Origin: Holophagales bacterium
GTDB taxonomy: Bacteria; Acidobacteriota; Thermoanaerobaculia; UBA5066
Direction: 5' to 3'
Assembly: GCA_016716705.1 (NCBI GenBank)
Contig: JADJVF010000009.1
Coordinates: 62,001 to 126,000 of the forward strand
Length of the DNA stretch: 64,000 nt
The notes under the pieces were generated by a model. It was not told where the DNA came from and searched no databases. It saw only the letters and a list, made by a program, of their open reading frames with translations. Numbering within the stretch: the stretch's first letter is position 1; every line of letters starts with the position of its first letter. Below, one piece after another: positions 32,895 through 41,686 of the stretch. Both the position numbers and the translations under genes were made by a program.

Positions 32895-33614
32895 TCAGGC
32901 GCGCGAGAGCGCTCGGAGGACGGTCCGGAAGCGGCAGAGGCCGGCCCGCGGGAAGAGGCGATCGACACCGCCGAGAAGCGGGTAGGGGCTTGCGGAAAAG
33001 GAGAGCTCGTCGAGGAGGAAGCCGGCGCTCGCGACGAGCCGGACGACCTCGGCGGCCGGCCGGACGGCGATGTGGTCGGACTGCTGGAGGCCGGGGACGG
33101 CGGCCTTGATTCGCTCGGCCCAGTGGTCACGATTCGGCGTGTAGATGCCGAGCGCGCCCCCGGGACGAAGGACGCGAAGCGCCTCGGCGAGGCACGGACG
33201 GAGGACCTCGTCGGTGACGTGCTCGACGAAGTCGGCGAGGAGGACGGCGTCGAAGGAGCCGCTCCCGAACGAGGCGAGGTCCCGGGCGTCGGCCGTCTCG
33301 AAGCGCACGTTCGGAAGGCCCCGGGCGGCGGCGGCGGCCCTCGCGACGGCGACGGCGGTCTCGGCTGCGTCGATGCCGACGACCTCGGCGACGAGGGGCG
33401 CGAAGAAAAACGCGGTGTCACCGCGGGCCGAGCCGACCTCGAGAAGACGCATCCGGGGGTGGGGCCGCACGGACCGCAGGAGCGCCGCGTCCCGCTCGCG
33501 GTACTTCCGCGCGTTCCGGAAGAGCCAGTGCGGCCGGTACATGGCCGAGTAGTAGGCCTCGTCGTAGACCTCGGCGTTCGGGGCGAAATCGGGACGGGGC
33601 GGCATCGGCGGCAT
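32895..33614 (-). CDS. Class I SAM-dependent methyltransferase
   Basis: A 239-residue methyltransferase. SAM motif I is LLEVGSARGDTAFFF at about residues 57-71; the acidic motif II is VVGIDAAE and the post-I region is RFETADARDL. Motif IV is VLLADFVEHV and the downstream LRPGGALGIYTPNRDHW is typical of the Methyltransf_11/25 group. The substrate cannot be told from sequence. The neighbouring gene on the same strand encodes a sister protein (shared DEAYYS/DEAYWK, GSARGD, GIYTPNRDHW/GIYTPDRAHY). The pair sits between topA and trmFO. Confidence 0.85.
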   Translation of the reverse strand: MPPMPPRPDFAPNAEVYDEAYYSAMYRPHWLFRNARKYRERDAALLRSVRPHPRMRLLEVGSARGDTAFFFAPLVAEVVGIDAAETAVAVARAAAAARGLPNVRFETADARDLASFGSGSFDAVLLADFVEHVTDEVLRPCLAEALRVLRPGGALGIYTPNRDHWAERIKAAVPGLQQSDHIAVRPAAEVVRLVASAGFLLDELSFSASPYPLLGGVDRLFPRAGLCRFRTVLRALSRA

Positions 33615-33648
33615 GGTACGTCCCGGACGGGAGGATTCGTACGGACTC

Positions 33649-34353
33649 CTACGAGCGGATGGCCCGGATCAGGATCCGGTAGCGGAAAGTCGGCCCGACG
33701 ACGGGGAGGGGCGAGAGCGCCTTCTCGACCCAGCGGACGAGCGGGAAGGGCGAGACGCTCCAGGTCTCGAGCTCGACCGTGAAGCCGGACTCGGCGAGGA
33801 AGCGGCGGTACTCGGCGACACGCCGGACGGCGATGTGCTGCGGGAACTGCTTCAGGAGGACGTCGTGCGCCTTCATCCGCTCGACGTAGTGCGCCCGGTC
33901 GGGCGTGTAGATCCCGAGACGTCCTCCCGGCTTCAGGACCCTCCGGCACTCGCGGAGCATCGCCGCCAGCGTCGGATCGTCGATGTGCTCGACGAGGTCG
34001 ATCGCCGCCACGGCGTCGACGCTTCCGTCCGCGACCGGCGCGAGGTCGGCGACGTCGGCCTCGAGCCAGCGCACGTTCGCGATCTCGAGCCGGGCGCGGC
34101 CGGACTCGGCGAGCGCGATCGCCTCGGGCGCCGCGTCGACGCCGACGACCTGCCGGGCGTGGCGCGCGAGGAGGAACGTGACGTCCCCCCGTGCCGAGCC
34201 GAGCTCGAGAACGAGGTCCGACGGGCGCGGAGCGACGACGCGAAGGACGTCCCGGTCGCGCTCGGCGTACTTGCGTGGCGGGTTCTTGAACCAGTGGTGC
34301 GGGTGGAGGCCCTTCCAGTACGCCTCGTCGTAGAGGTCCCGCTCGAACGTCAC
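33649..34353 (-). CDS. Class I SAM-dependent methyltransferase (paralogue)
   Basis: This 234-residue methyltransferase is the tandem paralogue of the next leftward gene. Motif I is VLELGSARGDVTFLL, motif II VVGVDAAPEAI, motif IV VAAIDLVEHIDD, and LKPGGRLGIYTPDRAHYVER follows. The N-terminus (DLYDEAYWKGLHPHHWFKNP) is also shared, so the two arose by duplication. Together they look like a small accessory unit placed between topA and trmFO. Substrate unknown; no membrane segment or signal peptide. Confidence 0.85.
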   Translation of the reverse strand: MTFERDLYDEAYWKGLHPHHWFKNPPRKYAERDRDVLRVVAPRPSDLVLELGSARGDVTFLLARHARQVVGVDAAPEAIALAESGRARLEIANVRWLEADVADLAPVADGSVDAVAAIDLVEHIDDPTLAAMLRECRRVLKPGGRLGIYTPDRAHYVERMKAHDVLLKQFPQHIAVRRVAEYRRFLAESGFTVELETWSVSPFPLVRWVEKALSPLPVVGPTFRYRILIRAIRS

Positions 34354-34429
34354 GCGGCGAGTCTAACGGCCGGGAGGAAGGCGCCGGGCCGGTGCCCGGG
34401 GTCACGAACGAGCAGGAGGGGGTGTTCCC

Positions 34430-34435
34430 TACAAT
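34430..34435 (+). promoter_or_regulatory. -10 element of trmFO
   Basis: TACAAT ends nine bases before the trmFO ATG. The expected transcription start is within about three bases of the ATG, which predicts a leaderless or nearly leaderless mRNA. No clear -35 was seen. Confidence 0.5.
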
Positions 34436-34444
34436 GAGCGTCCC

Positions 34445-35815
34445 ATGACAACTCCCCGCGTGACGGTGATCGGAGGCGGATTCGCCGGCGTCGAGTGCGC
34501 GAGCGCCCTCGCGAGCCGGGGGCACCGCGTCCGCCTCGTCGAGATGCGCCCCGCGAGGACGACCGACGCCCACGAGAGCGACCGGCTCGCCGAGATGGTC
34601 TGCTCGAACTCCTTCCGGTCGGACAACCCCGGGAACGCCGTCGGACTCCTCAAGCGAGAGATGGAGCTCGTCGGGTCGCTCGTGATGGAAGAGGCGCGAC
34701 GCGCGGCCGTTCCGGCCGGCGACGCCCTGGCGGTGGACCGCGAGCTGTTTGCCCGCGCCGTCACGGCGCGGATCGACGCCGATCCGCTCGTCGACCTCGT
34801 TCGCGAGGAGGTCGCCCGGCTTCCCGACCCGGGAGACGGCTACGTCGTCGTCGCGACCGGGCCGCTCACGTCCCCCGCCCTCTCCGATTCGCTCCTCGCG
34901 GCCCTCGGCGGGAGCCATCTCTACTTCTACGATTCCGTCGCTCCGATCGTGGAGGCGGCCTCGATCGACCCGTCGGTCGTCTTCGCGGCGAGCCGATGGG
35001 GGAAGGGGGGCGGGGCCGACTACCTGAACGTCCCGCTCTCGCGCGAGGAGTACGAGACGTTCGTCCGCGAGCTCCTCGCCGGCGAGAAGGTCCCCTTCCA
35101 CGACTTCGAGAAGGCGGTCTTCTTCGAGGGGTGCCTCCCCATCGAGGCGATGGCCGAGCGCGGCATCGAGACGCTCCGGCACGGTCCGATGAAACCGTTC
35201 GGCCTCCCCGACCCCCGCACCGGCCGGGAGCCTTACGCCGCGGTCCAGCTGCGCCAGGACAACCTCGCGCGGAGCCACTACAACGTCGTCGGCTTCCAGA
35301 CGAAGCTGAAGGTGGGGGAGCAGCGGCGGATCTTCCGGTCGCTCCCGGGCCTCTCCAACGCCGAGTTCGTCCGCTACGGGATGCTCCACCGCAACACCTT
35401 CCTGAACGGCCCGGCGCACCTCGACCGGTTCTTCCGCTGGAAGAAGGACCCCCGCGTCTTCTTCGCCGGGCAGATCACCGGCGTCGAGGGGTACCTCGAG
35501 TCGGCCGCCACGGGGCTGATGGTCGGCGCGACGCTCGTCCAGCTCCTCGAGGGGCGCGAGCCGCAGCCGCTCCCCTTCTCGACGGCGCTCGGAGCCCTGT
35601 CGCGCCACGTCTCGGAGAGCGACGAGGCCCACTACGCCCCGATGAACGTGACCTTCGGCCTGATCGACGACTCGGACGTCCCGCCGATCCGGGACCGGGC
35701 GAAACGCCGGGAGGAGATCGTCCGCCGCGCGCTCGCGTCGGTCGCCGCCTGGACCGGCGAAGCGCTCGGGCCGCGATCCCTCCCGATCCCGACCTCGCAA
35801 GGAGACCCTCGATGA
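34445..35815 (+). CDS. trmFO: Folate/FAD-dependent tRNA uridine-54 methyltransferase TrmFO
   Basis: TrmFO (456 aa) methylates U54 in the T-loop of tRNA with methylene-tetrahydrofolate and FADH2. The FAD motif VTVIGGGFAGVECA is at the N-terminus. Family signatures follow: EMVCSNSFRSDN, FYDSVAPIVEAASID, FEGCLPIEAMAERG, RHGPMKPFGLPDP, NVVGFQTKLKVGEQ, RYGMLHRNTFLN and GQITGVEGYLESAATG. It is distinct from MnmG, its paralogue elsewhere in this window. It keeps the Firmicutes-like order topA-trmFO-xerC. The stop overlaps the cytochrome gene start as ATGA. Confidence 0.97.
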   Translation: MTTPRVTVIGGGFAGVECASALASRGHRVRLVEMRPARTTDAHESDRLAEMVCSNSFRSDNPGNAVGLLKREMELVGSLVMEEARRAAVPAGDALAVDRELFARAVTARIDADPLVDLVREEVARLPDPGDGYVVVATGPLTSPALSDSLLAALGGSHLYFYDSVAPIVEAASIDPSVVFAASRWGKGGGADYLNVPLSREEYETFVRELLAGEKVPFHDFEKAVFFEGCLPIEAMAERGIETLRHGPMKPFGLPDPRTGREPYAAVQLRQDNLARSHYNVVGFQTKLKVGEQRRIFRSLPGLSNAEFVRYGMLHRNTFLNGPAHLDRFFRWKKDPRVFFAGQITGVEGYLESAATGLMVGATLVQLLEGREPQPLPFSTALGALSRHVSESDEAHYAPMNVTFGLIDDSDVPPIRDRAKRREEIVRRALASVAAWTGEALGPRSLPIPTSQGDPR

Positions 35816-36138
35816 GACGTGCCGCCATACTGCCCGCCCTCCTCCTTCTCGCGCTTCCCCTCGCCGCGCAGGAGCCGGTGAAGCGCTCCGCCGCCTGGGA
35901 CGCGAACTGCTCCGTCTGCCACGGCGACGACGGACGTGGCCAGACGGAGGAGGGGCTCAAGAAGAAGGCCCGGAACCTCGCCGACCCGAAGTGGCAGGCG
36001 AGCGTCTCCGACGGACGGCTCACCTCCTCGATCCAGCGGGGCCACGACAAGATGCCCGCGTTCGGCCGCAAGCTCTCCGCGGAGCAGGTGAAGGCGCTCG
36101 TGGCGGAGATCCGGGCGCTCGTGAAGCAGGGCTCCTGA
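35812..36138 (+). CDS. Small periplasmic c-type cytochrome
   Basis: A 108-residue protein with a signal peptide (AAILPALLLLALPLAAQ) and one haem c site CSVCH. The likely distal ligand is Met in DKMPAFGRKLS, as in class I monohaem cytochromes. It should carry electrons in the periplasm. The partner is not visible in the window. The ATG overlaps the trmFO stop and xerC follows 16 bases later, an unexpected place for a cytochrome. Confidence 0.9.
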   Translation: MRRAAILPALLLLALPLAAQEPVKRSAAWDANCSVCHGDDGRGQTEEGLKKKARNLADPKWQASVSDGRLTSSIQRGHDKMPAFGRKLSAEQVKALVAEIRALVKQGS

Positions 36139-36154
36139 CGGGGCCGGTGACGGC

Positions 36155-37078
36155 GTGAGCCTCGCGGGGGGCCTCGCGGAGTTCGAGCGGCACCTGACGG
36201 ACGAGAGGGCGGTCTCGCCCCACACCCGAAGGGCGTACCTCGACGACGTCGGCCGGTTCCTCGCGTTCCTCGGGCGATTTGCGGGGACGGACGCGGCGGA
36301 GATCGACGCCTGCGACGTCGACGCCCTTGCCGTCCGGTCGTGGCTCGCCTCCCTGCGGGCGGACGGCCTGGCCCGCAGCTCGATCGTGAGGCGCCTCTCG
36401 GCCCTGCGCAGCTTCTTCAGCTTTCTCGAGCGGGAGGGGCTTGCCGACGGCAACCCGGCGCGAGGCGTGGCGACCCCGAGGACCGACAAGCCCCTTCCCG
36501 TCACCCTGTCGGTCGCCGAGGCGGCCGCCGTCGTGGAGGCTCCGTCGGCCGGGACCGACCTGGGCCTGCGGGACCGGGCGCTCCTCGAGCTCCTCTACGC
36601 CACGGGGCTTCGCGTCTCCGAGCTCGTCGGTCTCTCGATGTCGGACGTCGACCTGCCGGGGCGGCAGGTCCGGACGCTCGGCAAGGGGCGGAAGGAGCGG
36701 ATCGTCCCGTTCGGGGAGAAGGCGGCGGAAGCGCTCGCGGCCTGGCTGCCGGCGCGGCTCGCGGTCCTCAAGGGGCGCCGGGTGCGGGGAGAGCCGCTCT
36801 TTCTGAACGTCCGCGGCGGACGGCTGACCGACCGGAGCGTCCGGCGGGTCCTCCTCCACGCCCTCTCCGCTGCCGACATCTCCCGGCACGCCTCTCCGCA
36901 CGCCCTCCGCCACTCCTTCGCCACGCACCTCCTCGGCGCCGGGGCGGACCTGAGGACGATCCAGGAGCTTCTCGGGCACGCCTCGCTTGCGACGACCCAG
37001 AAGTACACCCACCTCGACGTCGAGAGACTGATGGAGGTCTACCGGAAAGCCCACCCGAAGGCGGAGGAGAAGGGCTGA
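36155..37078 (+). CDS. xerC: Tyrosine recombinase XerC/CodV
   Basis: A 307-residue tyrosine recombinase that resolves chromosome dimers at dif. The N-terminal SAM-like domain (FERHLTDERAVSPHTRRAYL) binds the core site. The catalytic domain has the full set: Arg in TGLRVSELVGL, Lys in GKGRKERIVPF, HxxR in SPHALRHSFATHLL, His in ELLGHASLATTQ and the nucleophile in KYTHLD. It lacks integrase hallmarks and is of Xer length. Its place after trmFO and before hslVU matches codV in Bacillus. The start is a GTG. Confidence 0.93.
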   Translation: MSLAGGLAEFERHLTDERAVSPHTRRAYLDDVGRFLAFLGRFAGTDAAEIDACDVDALAVRSWLASLRADGLARSSIVRRLSALRSFFSFLEREGLADGNPARGVATPRTDKPLPVTLSVAEAAAVVEAPSAGTDLGLRDRALLELLYATGLRVSELVGLSMSDVDLPGRQVRTLGKGRKERIVPFGEKAAEALAAWLPARLAVLKGRRVRGEPLFLNVRGGRLTDRSVRRVLLHALSAADISRHASPHALRHSFATHLLGAGADLRTIQELLGHASLATTQKYTHLDVERLMEVYRKAHPKAEEKG

Positions 37079-37114
37079 GGACGCGGGGAAATTCCACGAC
37101 GTGCGCCCACGGCG

Positions 37115-38644
37115 TCACGCCGGCTCCAGGCTGATCCTCCAGAGGTGCTCTTTCCCCTGAGACCGCAGCCGGGTTTCGAAGCGGCCGTCCACCGGAATCA
37201 CCGGGGCGAAGCCCGCCCCGGAAGGATGGAGCCCGACGATGAAATCGCGGATCCCGAAGCTCAGGCGGACGGCGTCGAAGAAGACCGTTCCCCGGTAGTC
37301 CACCTCCTGAAGCCCGGGAGCGAGCGGCGGAAGGGAGAATCGAAAGGGCTGGCCGAGCAGGACGTCCCGCTCGCCCGAGGAGACGACGCCGGTCGGGGAG
37401 CGCACCTCGATCCGCAGCCGCAGCTTGCCCGGGATGAGCCCGGCCGGGTCGTTTCCGAGCCATTGACTCAGCAGGAGCCTCGCCCCGAGCGGTGTTTCCG
37501 GCGCCTCAACCCAGGCGCGCATCGCTCGCGGGCCGAGATGCGCCTTGAAGAGGGCCAGCATCTGATCGGCTGCTGCAGGGATGGAATCCCAATACGAGGA
37601 GGGTCTCGGCGAGGCGGGGCCGTACAGGCCCTGCGTCGAACCGAAGCTGTACCGATGCCCGGCCGCCTCGGTGAACAGGCGTCCCAGCTGCGACAGCTGC
37701 CGTTCCTGGTCGAGCCGGAGGAACAGGTTCTGGACCAGGCAGGCTCGCCTCGATTCGTGGGTCTCGAAGACGTTCCGCCAGAACGGGACATCCAGGACGG
37801 TGGCGTCCGGCTTCTCACCGGACACGGTCGCCGAACAGAGCAGTCCGAAGGCCTTGTCGGCCGGGATGCGGCCGCTCTGAGTCAGCCGGATGAGCTCGTC
37901 GTATCTCCATGCGCTCCGGCCGGCCTCCCCGGACACCTGCTCGAGGAGATAGAGGAGGAGCTCCGGGTCCGTTTCGCGGGCGAGCAGGCCCTCCAGGCTT
38001 CTCTGAAAGTCGGCAGGAGCGCAGTTGCGCCGGCAGACGGCGAGGGCCGCGGAGCGAACCCGGAACACCGGATCGGAAAGCGCTTCTTTCAGGACGGCCT
38101 CAGGACACGGCTGCGGGGCGACCCGCAGCAGGAGATGCAGAACGGTCTCCTTCTTCGCGGAGTCCAGGCCGCCGAAGCCGCCCAGAAGCGCCTGCAGCGC
38201 CGGTGCCCCGAACGCGACGATGAAGTCCTCCGCCTCCTGCAAGGTCAGTCCGTCCCGGCACCCGTGCGGGCCGCAGGAGAGGAAGAGCGACTGCAACCGT
38301 GCCGGAATGTGGCCGGGCTCCTCCTGCTGCACGCCCCCGAGAAGAGCGCTCAGGGTGTCCCGGTGCCGAATCGAGGCGGAGAGGAGGTTCCTCCGGAGCT
38401 CGGCCGGATCGAGGGCGTAGGGCCCCGGACCCGAGGGCGGTTCCTTCCGGCCGGGCCGGAGCAGCGCACGCAGGTCGTCGATACGCTTCTGGTCCTCCCG
38501 GATGCCGGCTTCCAGCTTCTCGACCAGACGCGCCTTGCCAGGCTGCTCCGCCGGCGTCCCGGAATCTGCCCCGCCGCCGACGGCGACCGTCAGCGCGAGA
38601 AGTGTGACCGGCGCCAGATGCACGACCAGCGGCACGCGTCCCAT
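37115..38644 (-). CDS. Secreted protein of unknown function
   Basis: A 509-residue protein with a signal peptide (LVVHLAPVTLLALTVAVGGG) followed by a Lys/Glu-rich helix (RLVEKLEAGIREDQKRIDDL). The middle is helical and may contain HEAT-like repeats (ALSDPVFRVRSAALAVCRRN, LEGLLARETDPELLLYLLEQ). The C-terminus (LRLRIEVRSPTGVVSSGERD) looks beta-rich. I do not recognise the family. The gene runs opposite to its neighbours and interrupts the xerC-hslV pair. The start at the ATG before the signal peptide was chosen over an upstream open frame. Confidence 0.7.
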   Translation of the reverse strand: MGRVPLVVHLAPVTLLALTVAVGGGADSGTPAEQPGKARLVEKLEAGIREDQKRIDDLRALLRPGRKEPPSGPGPYALDPAELRRNLLSASIRHRDTLSALLGGVQQEEPGHIPARLQSLFLSCGPHGCRDGLTLQEAEDFIVAFGAPALQALLGGFGGLDSAKKETVLHLLLRVAPQPCPEAVLKEALSDPVFRVRSAALAVCRRNCAPADFQRSLEGLLARETDPELLLYLLEQVSGEAGRSAWRYDELIRLTQSGRIPADKAFGLLCSATVSGEKPDATVLDVPFWRNVFETHESRRACLVQNLFLRLDQERQLSQLGRLFTEAAGHRYSFGSTQGLYGPASPRPSSYWDSIPAAADQMLALFKAHLGPRAMRAWVEAPETPLGARLLLSQWLGNDPAGLIPGKLRLRIEVRSPTGVVSSGERDVLLGQPFRFSLPPLAPGLQEVDYRGTVFFDAVRLSFGIRDFIVGLHPSGAGFAPVIPVDGRFETRLRSQGKEHLWRISLEPA

Positions 38645-38701
38645 GTTCTCATCCCGGAAGGCGCCCGAGGCCCGAGGTGGGCGCAGGTAGACTCTCCGCC
38701 A

Positions 38702-39248
38702 ATGAGCGAAACGCCCGCATTCCGGCACACGACCGTCCTCGCCGTCCGCCGGGACGGAGCCGTCGCCCTCGGGAGCGACGGCCAGGTGACGCTCGGGACG
38801 ACGATCCTCAAGCAGGGGGCCTCGAAGATCCGCCGGCTCGCCGGCGGGACGGTCCTCGCCGGCTTCGCCGGGTCGACGGCCGACGCCTTCACCCTCTTCA
38901 CCCGCTTCGAGCGCAAGCTCGAGGAGTTCAGCGGGCAGCTGGAGCGCGCCGCCATCGAGCTCGCCACCGACTGGCGGACGGAGAAGATGCTGCGAACCCT
39001 CGAGGCGCTCCTCGTCGTCGCCGACCGCGAGAAGACGCTTCTCCTGTCTGGGACGGGCGACGTCATCTCTCCCGACGAGGGGATTCTGGCCGTCGGCTCC
39101 GGCGGCCCCTACGCGACGGCCGCGCGCGCGGGCCCTCTACCGGAACACGTCGATGCCCGCCGCCGAGATCGTCCGGGTGTCGCTGAAGATCGCCTCCGAG
39201 ATCGACATCTACACCAACGACGCGATCGTGGTGGAGACCCTCCCGTGA
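38702..39248 (+). pseudogene. hslV: ATP-dependent protease subunit HslV, frameshifted
   Basis: HslV is the threonine peptidase of the HslUV protease. The sequence begins MSETPAFRHTTVLAVRRDG, so the active N-terminal Thr would be exposed after trimming a short propeptide. GDGQVTLGT appears as SDGQVTLGT, and GFAGSTADAFTLFTRFE and LATDWRTEKMLRTLEALLVV follow. After GSGGPYATAARA the frame breaks: one extra G in the run at 39130-39132. The +2 frame resumes with ALYRNTSMPAAEIVRVSLKI to a normal end IYTNDAIVVETLP and TGA. As given, HslV is truncated. It overlaps hslU (GTGA). Confidence 0.85.
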
Positions 39249-40603
39249 GCCGCCCCGCCTCGCCGCGCGACGCGCACCTGCGGGACCTCTCCCCGCGGCG
39301 GATCGTCGCCGAGCTCGACCGGCACGTCGTCGGGCAGGGGAAGGCCAAGAAGGCCGTCGCCGTCGCCCTGCGCGACCGGTGGCGGCGGCAGCAGCTCCCT
39401 CCGGAGGTCGCCCGCGAGATCACGCCCAAGAACATCCTGATGGTCGGCCCGACGGGGGTCGGCAAGACCGAGATCGCGCGCCGGATGGCGCGGCTCGTCG
39501 ACGCCCCGTTCGTGAAGGTGGAGGCGTCGAAGTTCACCGAGGTCGGCTACGTGGGACGGGACGTCGAGTCGATCGCCCGCGACCTCGTCGAGGCGGCGAT
39601 CCGCCTCGTGAAGGACGAGCGGCGCGAGCGCGTGCGCGACCGGGCGCAGGCCGCGGCCGAGGAGAAGCTCGTCGACCTCCTCGCGACGCAGGTCGACCCG
39701 GCGGGGTTCGTCCCCGGGCCCGACGGAAAGGAGCGCCTCCGGCGGGAGCTGCGCGAGGGAAAGCACGAGGCGCGCGAGGTGGAGGTCGAGGTCGTCGACG
39801 AGCGGACGCCCCAGATCTCCGTCATGACGCCGCAGGGGGTCGAGGAGATGGGGATCGACCTCCCCGGGATGCTCCCGAACCTCTTCGGCGGCCCGAAGAA
39901 GAAGAAGGCGCGGCTCCCGGTCTCCGAGGCGCGGGCGATCCTCGTCGACCGCGAGGCCGACCTCCTCTCCGACGAGGCGTCGGTTCCGCAGGAGGCGATC
40001 CGGCGCGCGGAGGAGACGGGGATCGTCTTCCTCGACGAGATCGACAAGATCGCGGGGCGCGAGGGGAAGACGGGCGGCCCCGACGTCTCGCGCGAGGGGG
40101 TCCAGCGCGACCTCCTCCCGCTCGTCGAGGGGACGACCGTCAAGACGAAGCACGGGAACGTGAGGACCGACCACGTCCTCTTCGTGGCGGCCGGGGCGTT
40201 CCACGTCGCCCGCCCGTCGGACCTGATCCCCGAGCTGCAGGGGCGCTTCCCGATCCGCGTCGAGCTCGACGCGCTCACCGAGGCCGACTTCCTCCGGATC
40301 CTGACCGAGCCGGAGTACTCCCTCCCGAAGCAGGCGCAGGCGCTCCTCTCGACGGAGGGGATCGAGCTCGTCTTCGCCGACGACGGCCTCGCCGACATCG
40401 CGAAGGCGGCGGCCGAGACGAACCGGAGCCTGGAGAACATCGGCGCGCGCCGCCTCCACACGATCCTCGAACGGGTCCTGTCGGAGGTCAGCTTCGCCGG
40501 CCCCGACGCCGCCGGCGCGCGGATCGTCGTCGACCACACGGCCGTGACGCGCGCCATGGCCGACCTCGTCGCGAGCCGCGACCTCTCGCGTTTCGTCCTT
40601 TGA
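39245..40603 (+). CDS. hslU: HslU, ATPase of the HslUV protease
   Basis: HslU (452 aa) is the AAA+ unfoldase that feeds HslV. It begins LSPRRIVAELDRHVVGQGKA. Walker A is GPTGVGKTEIARRMA and the HslU-specific KVEASKFTEVGYVGRDVESI follows. The intermediate domain lies at about 110-230. Walker B is GIVFLDEIDKIAGRE, then DLIPELQGRFPIRVEL. The C-terminus LSRFVL resembles the conserved tail that inserts into HslV. The GTG overlaps the hslV stop. An intact hslU beside a broken hslV is odd and favours a recent lesion or a sequencing error. Confidence 0.95.
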   Translation: MSRPASPRDAHLRDLSPRRIVAELDRHVVGQGKAKKAVAVALRDRWRRQQLPPEVAREITPKNILMVGPTGVGKTEIARRMARLVDAPFVKVEASKFTEVGYVGRDVESIARDLVEAAIRLVKDERRERVRDRAQAAAEEKLVDLLATQVDPAGFVPGPDGKERLRRELREGKHEAREVEVEVVDERTPQISVMTPQGVEEMGIDLPGMLPNLFGGPKKKKARLPVSEARAILVDREADLLSDEASVPQEAIRRAEETGIVFLDEIDKIAGREGKTGGPDVSREGVQRDLLPLVEGTTVKTKHGNVRTDHVLFVAAGAFHVARPSDLIPELQGRFPIRVELDALTEADFLRILTEPEYSLPKQAQALLSTEGIELVFADDGLADIAKAAAETNRSLENIGARRLHTILERVLSEVSFAGPDAAGARIVVDHTAVTRAMADLVASRDLSRFVL

Positions 40604-40693
40604 CCTTCCGCCGCGTTCGCCCCGCTCCTCCTGCTCGCCGCCGCCCTCGCCGCGGGGTGCGGGAGGAAGATCGCCCCGGAGGCGCCCCTCCTC

Positions 40694-41686
40694 GTGATCC
40701 CCGCGCGCCCGGAGCCGCTGCGCGTGTCGCAGGAGGAAGGCGACGTCGTCCTCCGCTTCCCCTTCCCGACGAAGACCGTGCAGGGGTCGCCGCTGACGAA
40801 CCTGACGAAGGTGACGGTCTTCCGCGAGATCGTCCCGGCGCCGCCCCAGGCCCGCGCGCCCGAGCCGGCAAAGGAAACGGCAGCGCGGGAACGGGAGGAG
40901 AAGCTCTTCCGGCAGCGTGCCGAGATCGTCCGGGAGCTCGACCGCGCCGGCCTCGACGAGGTGACCGTCGGGAGCGAGATCGTCGTCCGCGACTCGATGC
41001 TGCCGCTGTATCTCGAGAAGAGGCTCGGGCGGGTCTTCCTCCGCTACGGGGTCGCCGCCACCCGAGACCGAAAGCGGGTCTCCCCCCTCTCGCCGCTCGT
41101 CTCGATCGTGCCTCGGGTCCCGCCCTCCCAGCCGCTGGCCCTCTCCGCGACGGTGGAAGAGGGGCGCGTCTGCCTCGAGTGGCTGGAGCCCGCCGGGATG
41201 GCGGACGGGACGGCCCCGGCCAGGGTCGCCGGCTACGCCGTCTACCGGCGGGACGCCACCGACGAGGCGTACGACGAGTGGCTCGGGGTCATCGCCCGGT
41301 CCCCGTTCGTCGACGAGAGCGCCCCGTCCGGAAAGAAGCTCGTCTACACGGTCCGCGGCGCGCCGACGGCGGACCTTCCTCCCGTCCTCGGGCCGGCGGC
41401 CGACGAGGTCCTCGTCGACACCCGCGACGTCTTTCCGCCGGAGGCTCCCGACGGACTTCTCGTTCTCGCGGAAGAAGGCGGCAACCGGATCATCTGGAAC
41501 CCCTCTCTGGCGCGAGACCTCGGCGGCTACCGCGTCTACGCACGCGACGGCGAAGGGTCGTGGCGGCGGCTGGCAGACGGCCTGACGGACCCGGCGTACG
41601 TGGACGGCGGGGCGCCCCGCGGACGGCGCTACGGCGTGACGGCGGTCGATGCGTCCGGGAACGAAAGTCGGCGGGAGGAAAAATGA
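40694..41686 (+). CDS. Lipoprotein with fibronectin type III-like domains, 5' end shifted
   Basis: From the in-frame GTG at 40694 the frame encodes 330 residues with two or three FN3-like beta domains (LEWLEPAGMADGTAPARVAG, IIWNPSLARDLGGYRVYARD). Upstream in the same frame lies a lipobox LAAALAAGC but no start codon before the hslU stop. Starting at the TTG at 40600 and dropping one T of 40616-40617 gives MTFRRVAPLLLLAAALAAGC, a perfect lipoprotein signal. A one-base insertion is therefore likely and the real gene is about 360 residues. It overlaps dapF by four bases. Function unknown; envelope location expected. Confidence 0.7.
   Translation: MIPARPEPLRVSQEEGDVVLRFPFPTKTVQGSPLTNLTKVTVFREIVPAPPQARAPEPAKETAAREREEKLFRQRAEIVRELDRAGLDEVTVGSEIVVRDSMLPLYLEKRLGRVFLRYGVAATRDRKRVSPLSPLVSIVPRVPPSQPLALSATVEEGRVCLEWLEPAGMADGTAPARVAGYAVYRRDATDEAYDEWLGVIARSPFVDESAPSGKKLVYTVRGAPTADLPPVLGPAADEVLVDTRDVFPPEAPDGLLVLAEEGGNRIIWNPSLARDLGGYRVYARDGEGSWRRLADGLTDPAYVDGGAPRGRRYGVTAVDASGNESRREEK

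Noticed and set aside
31712..35800. 1362-codon open frame on the minus strand
   Set aside because: It crosses topA, the crystallin gene, both methyltransferases and trmFO in non-coding frames. Its composition is that of a shadow.
36155..37078. Integrase of a mobile element
   Set aside because: The protein has Xer size and sits in the conserved trmFO-xerC-hslVU order. No attachment-site repeats or cargo were seen.
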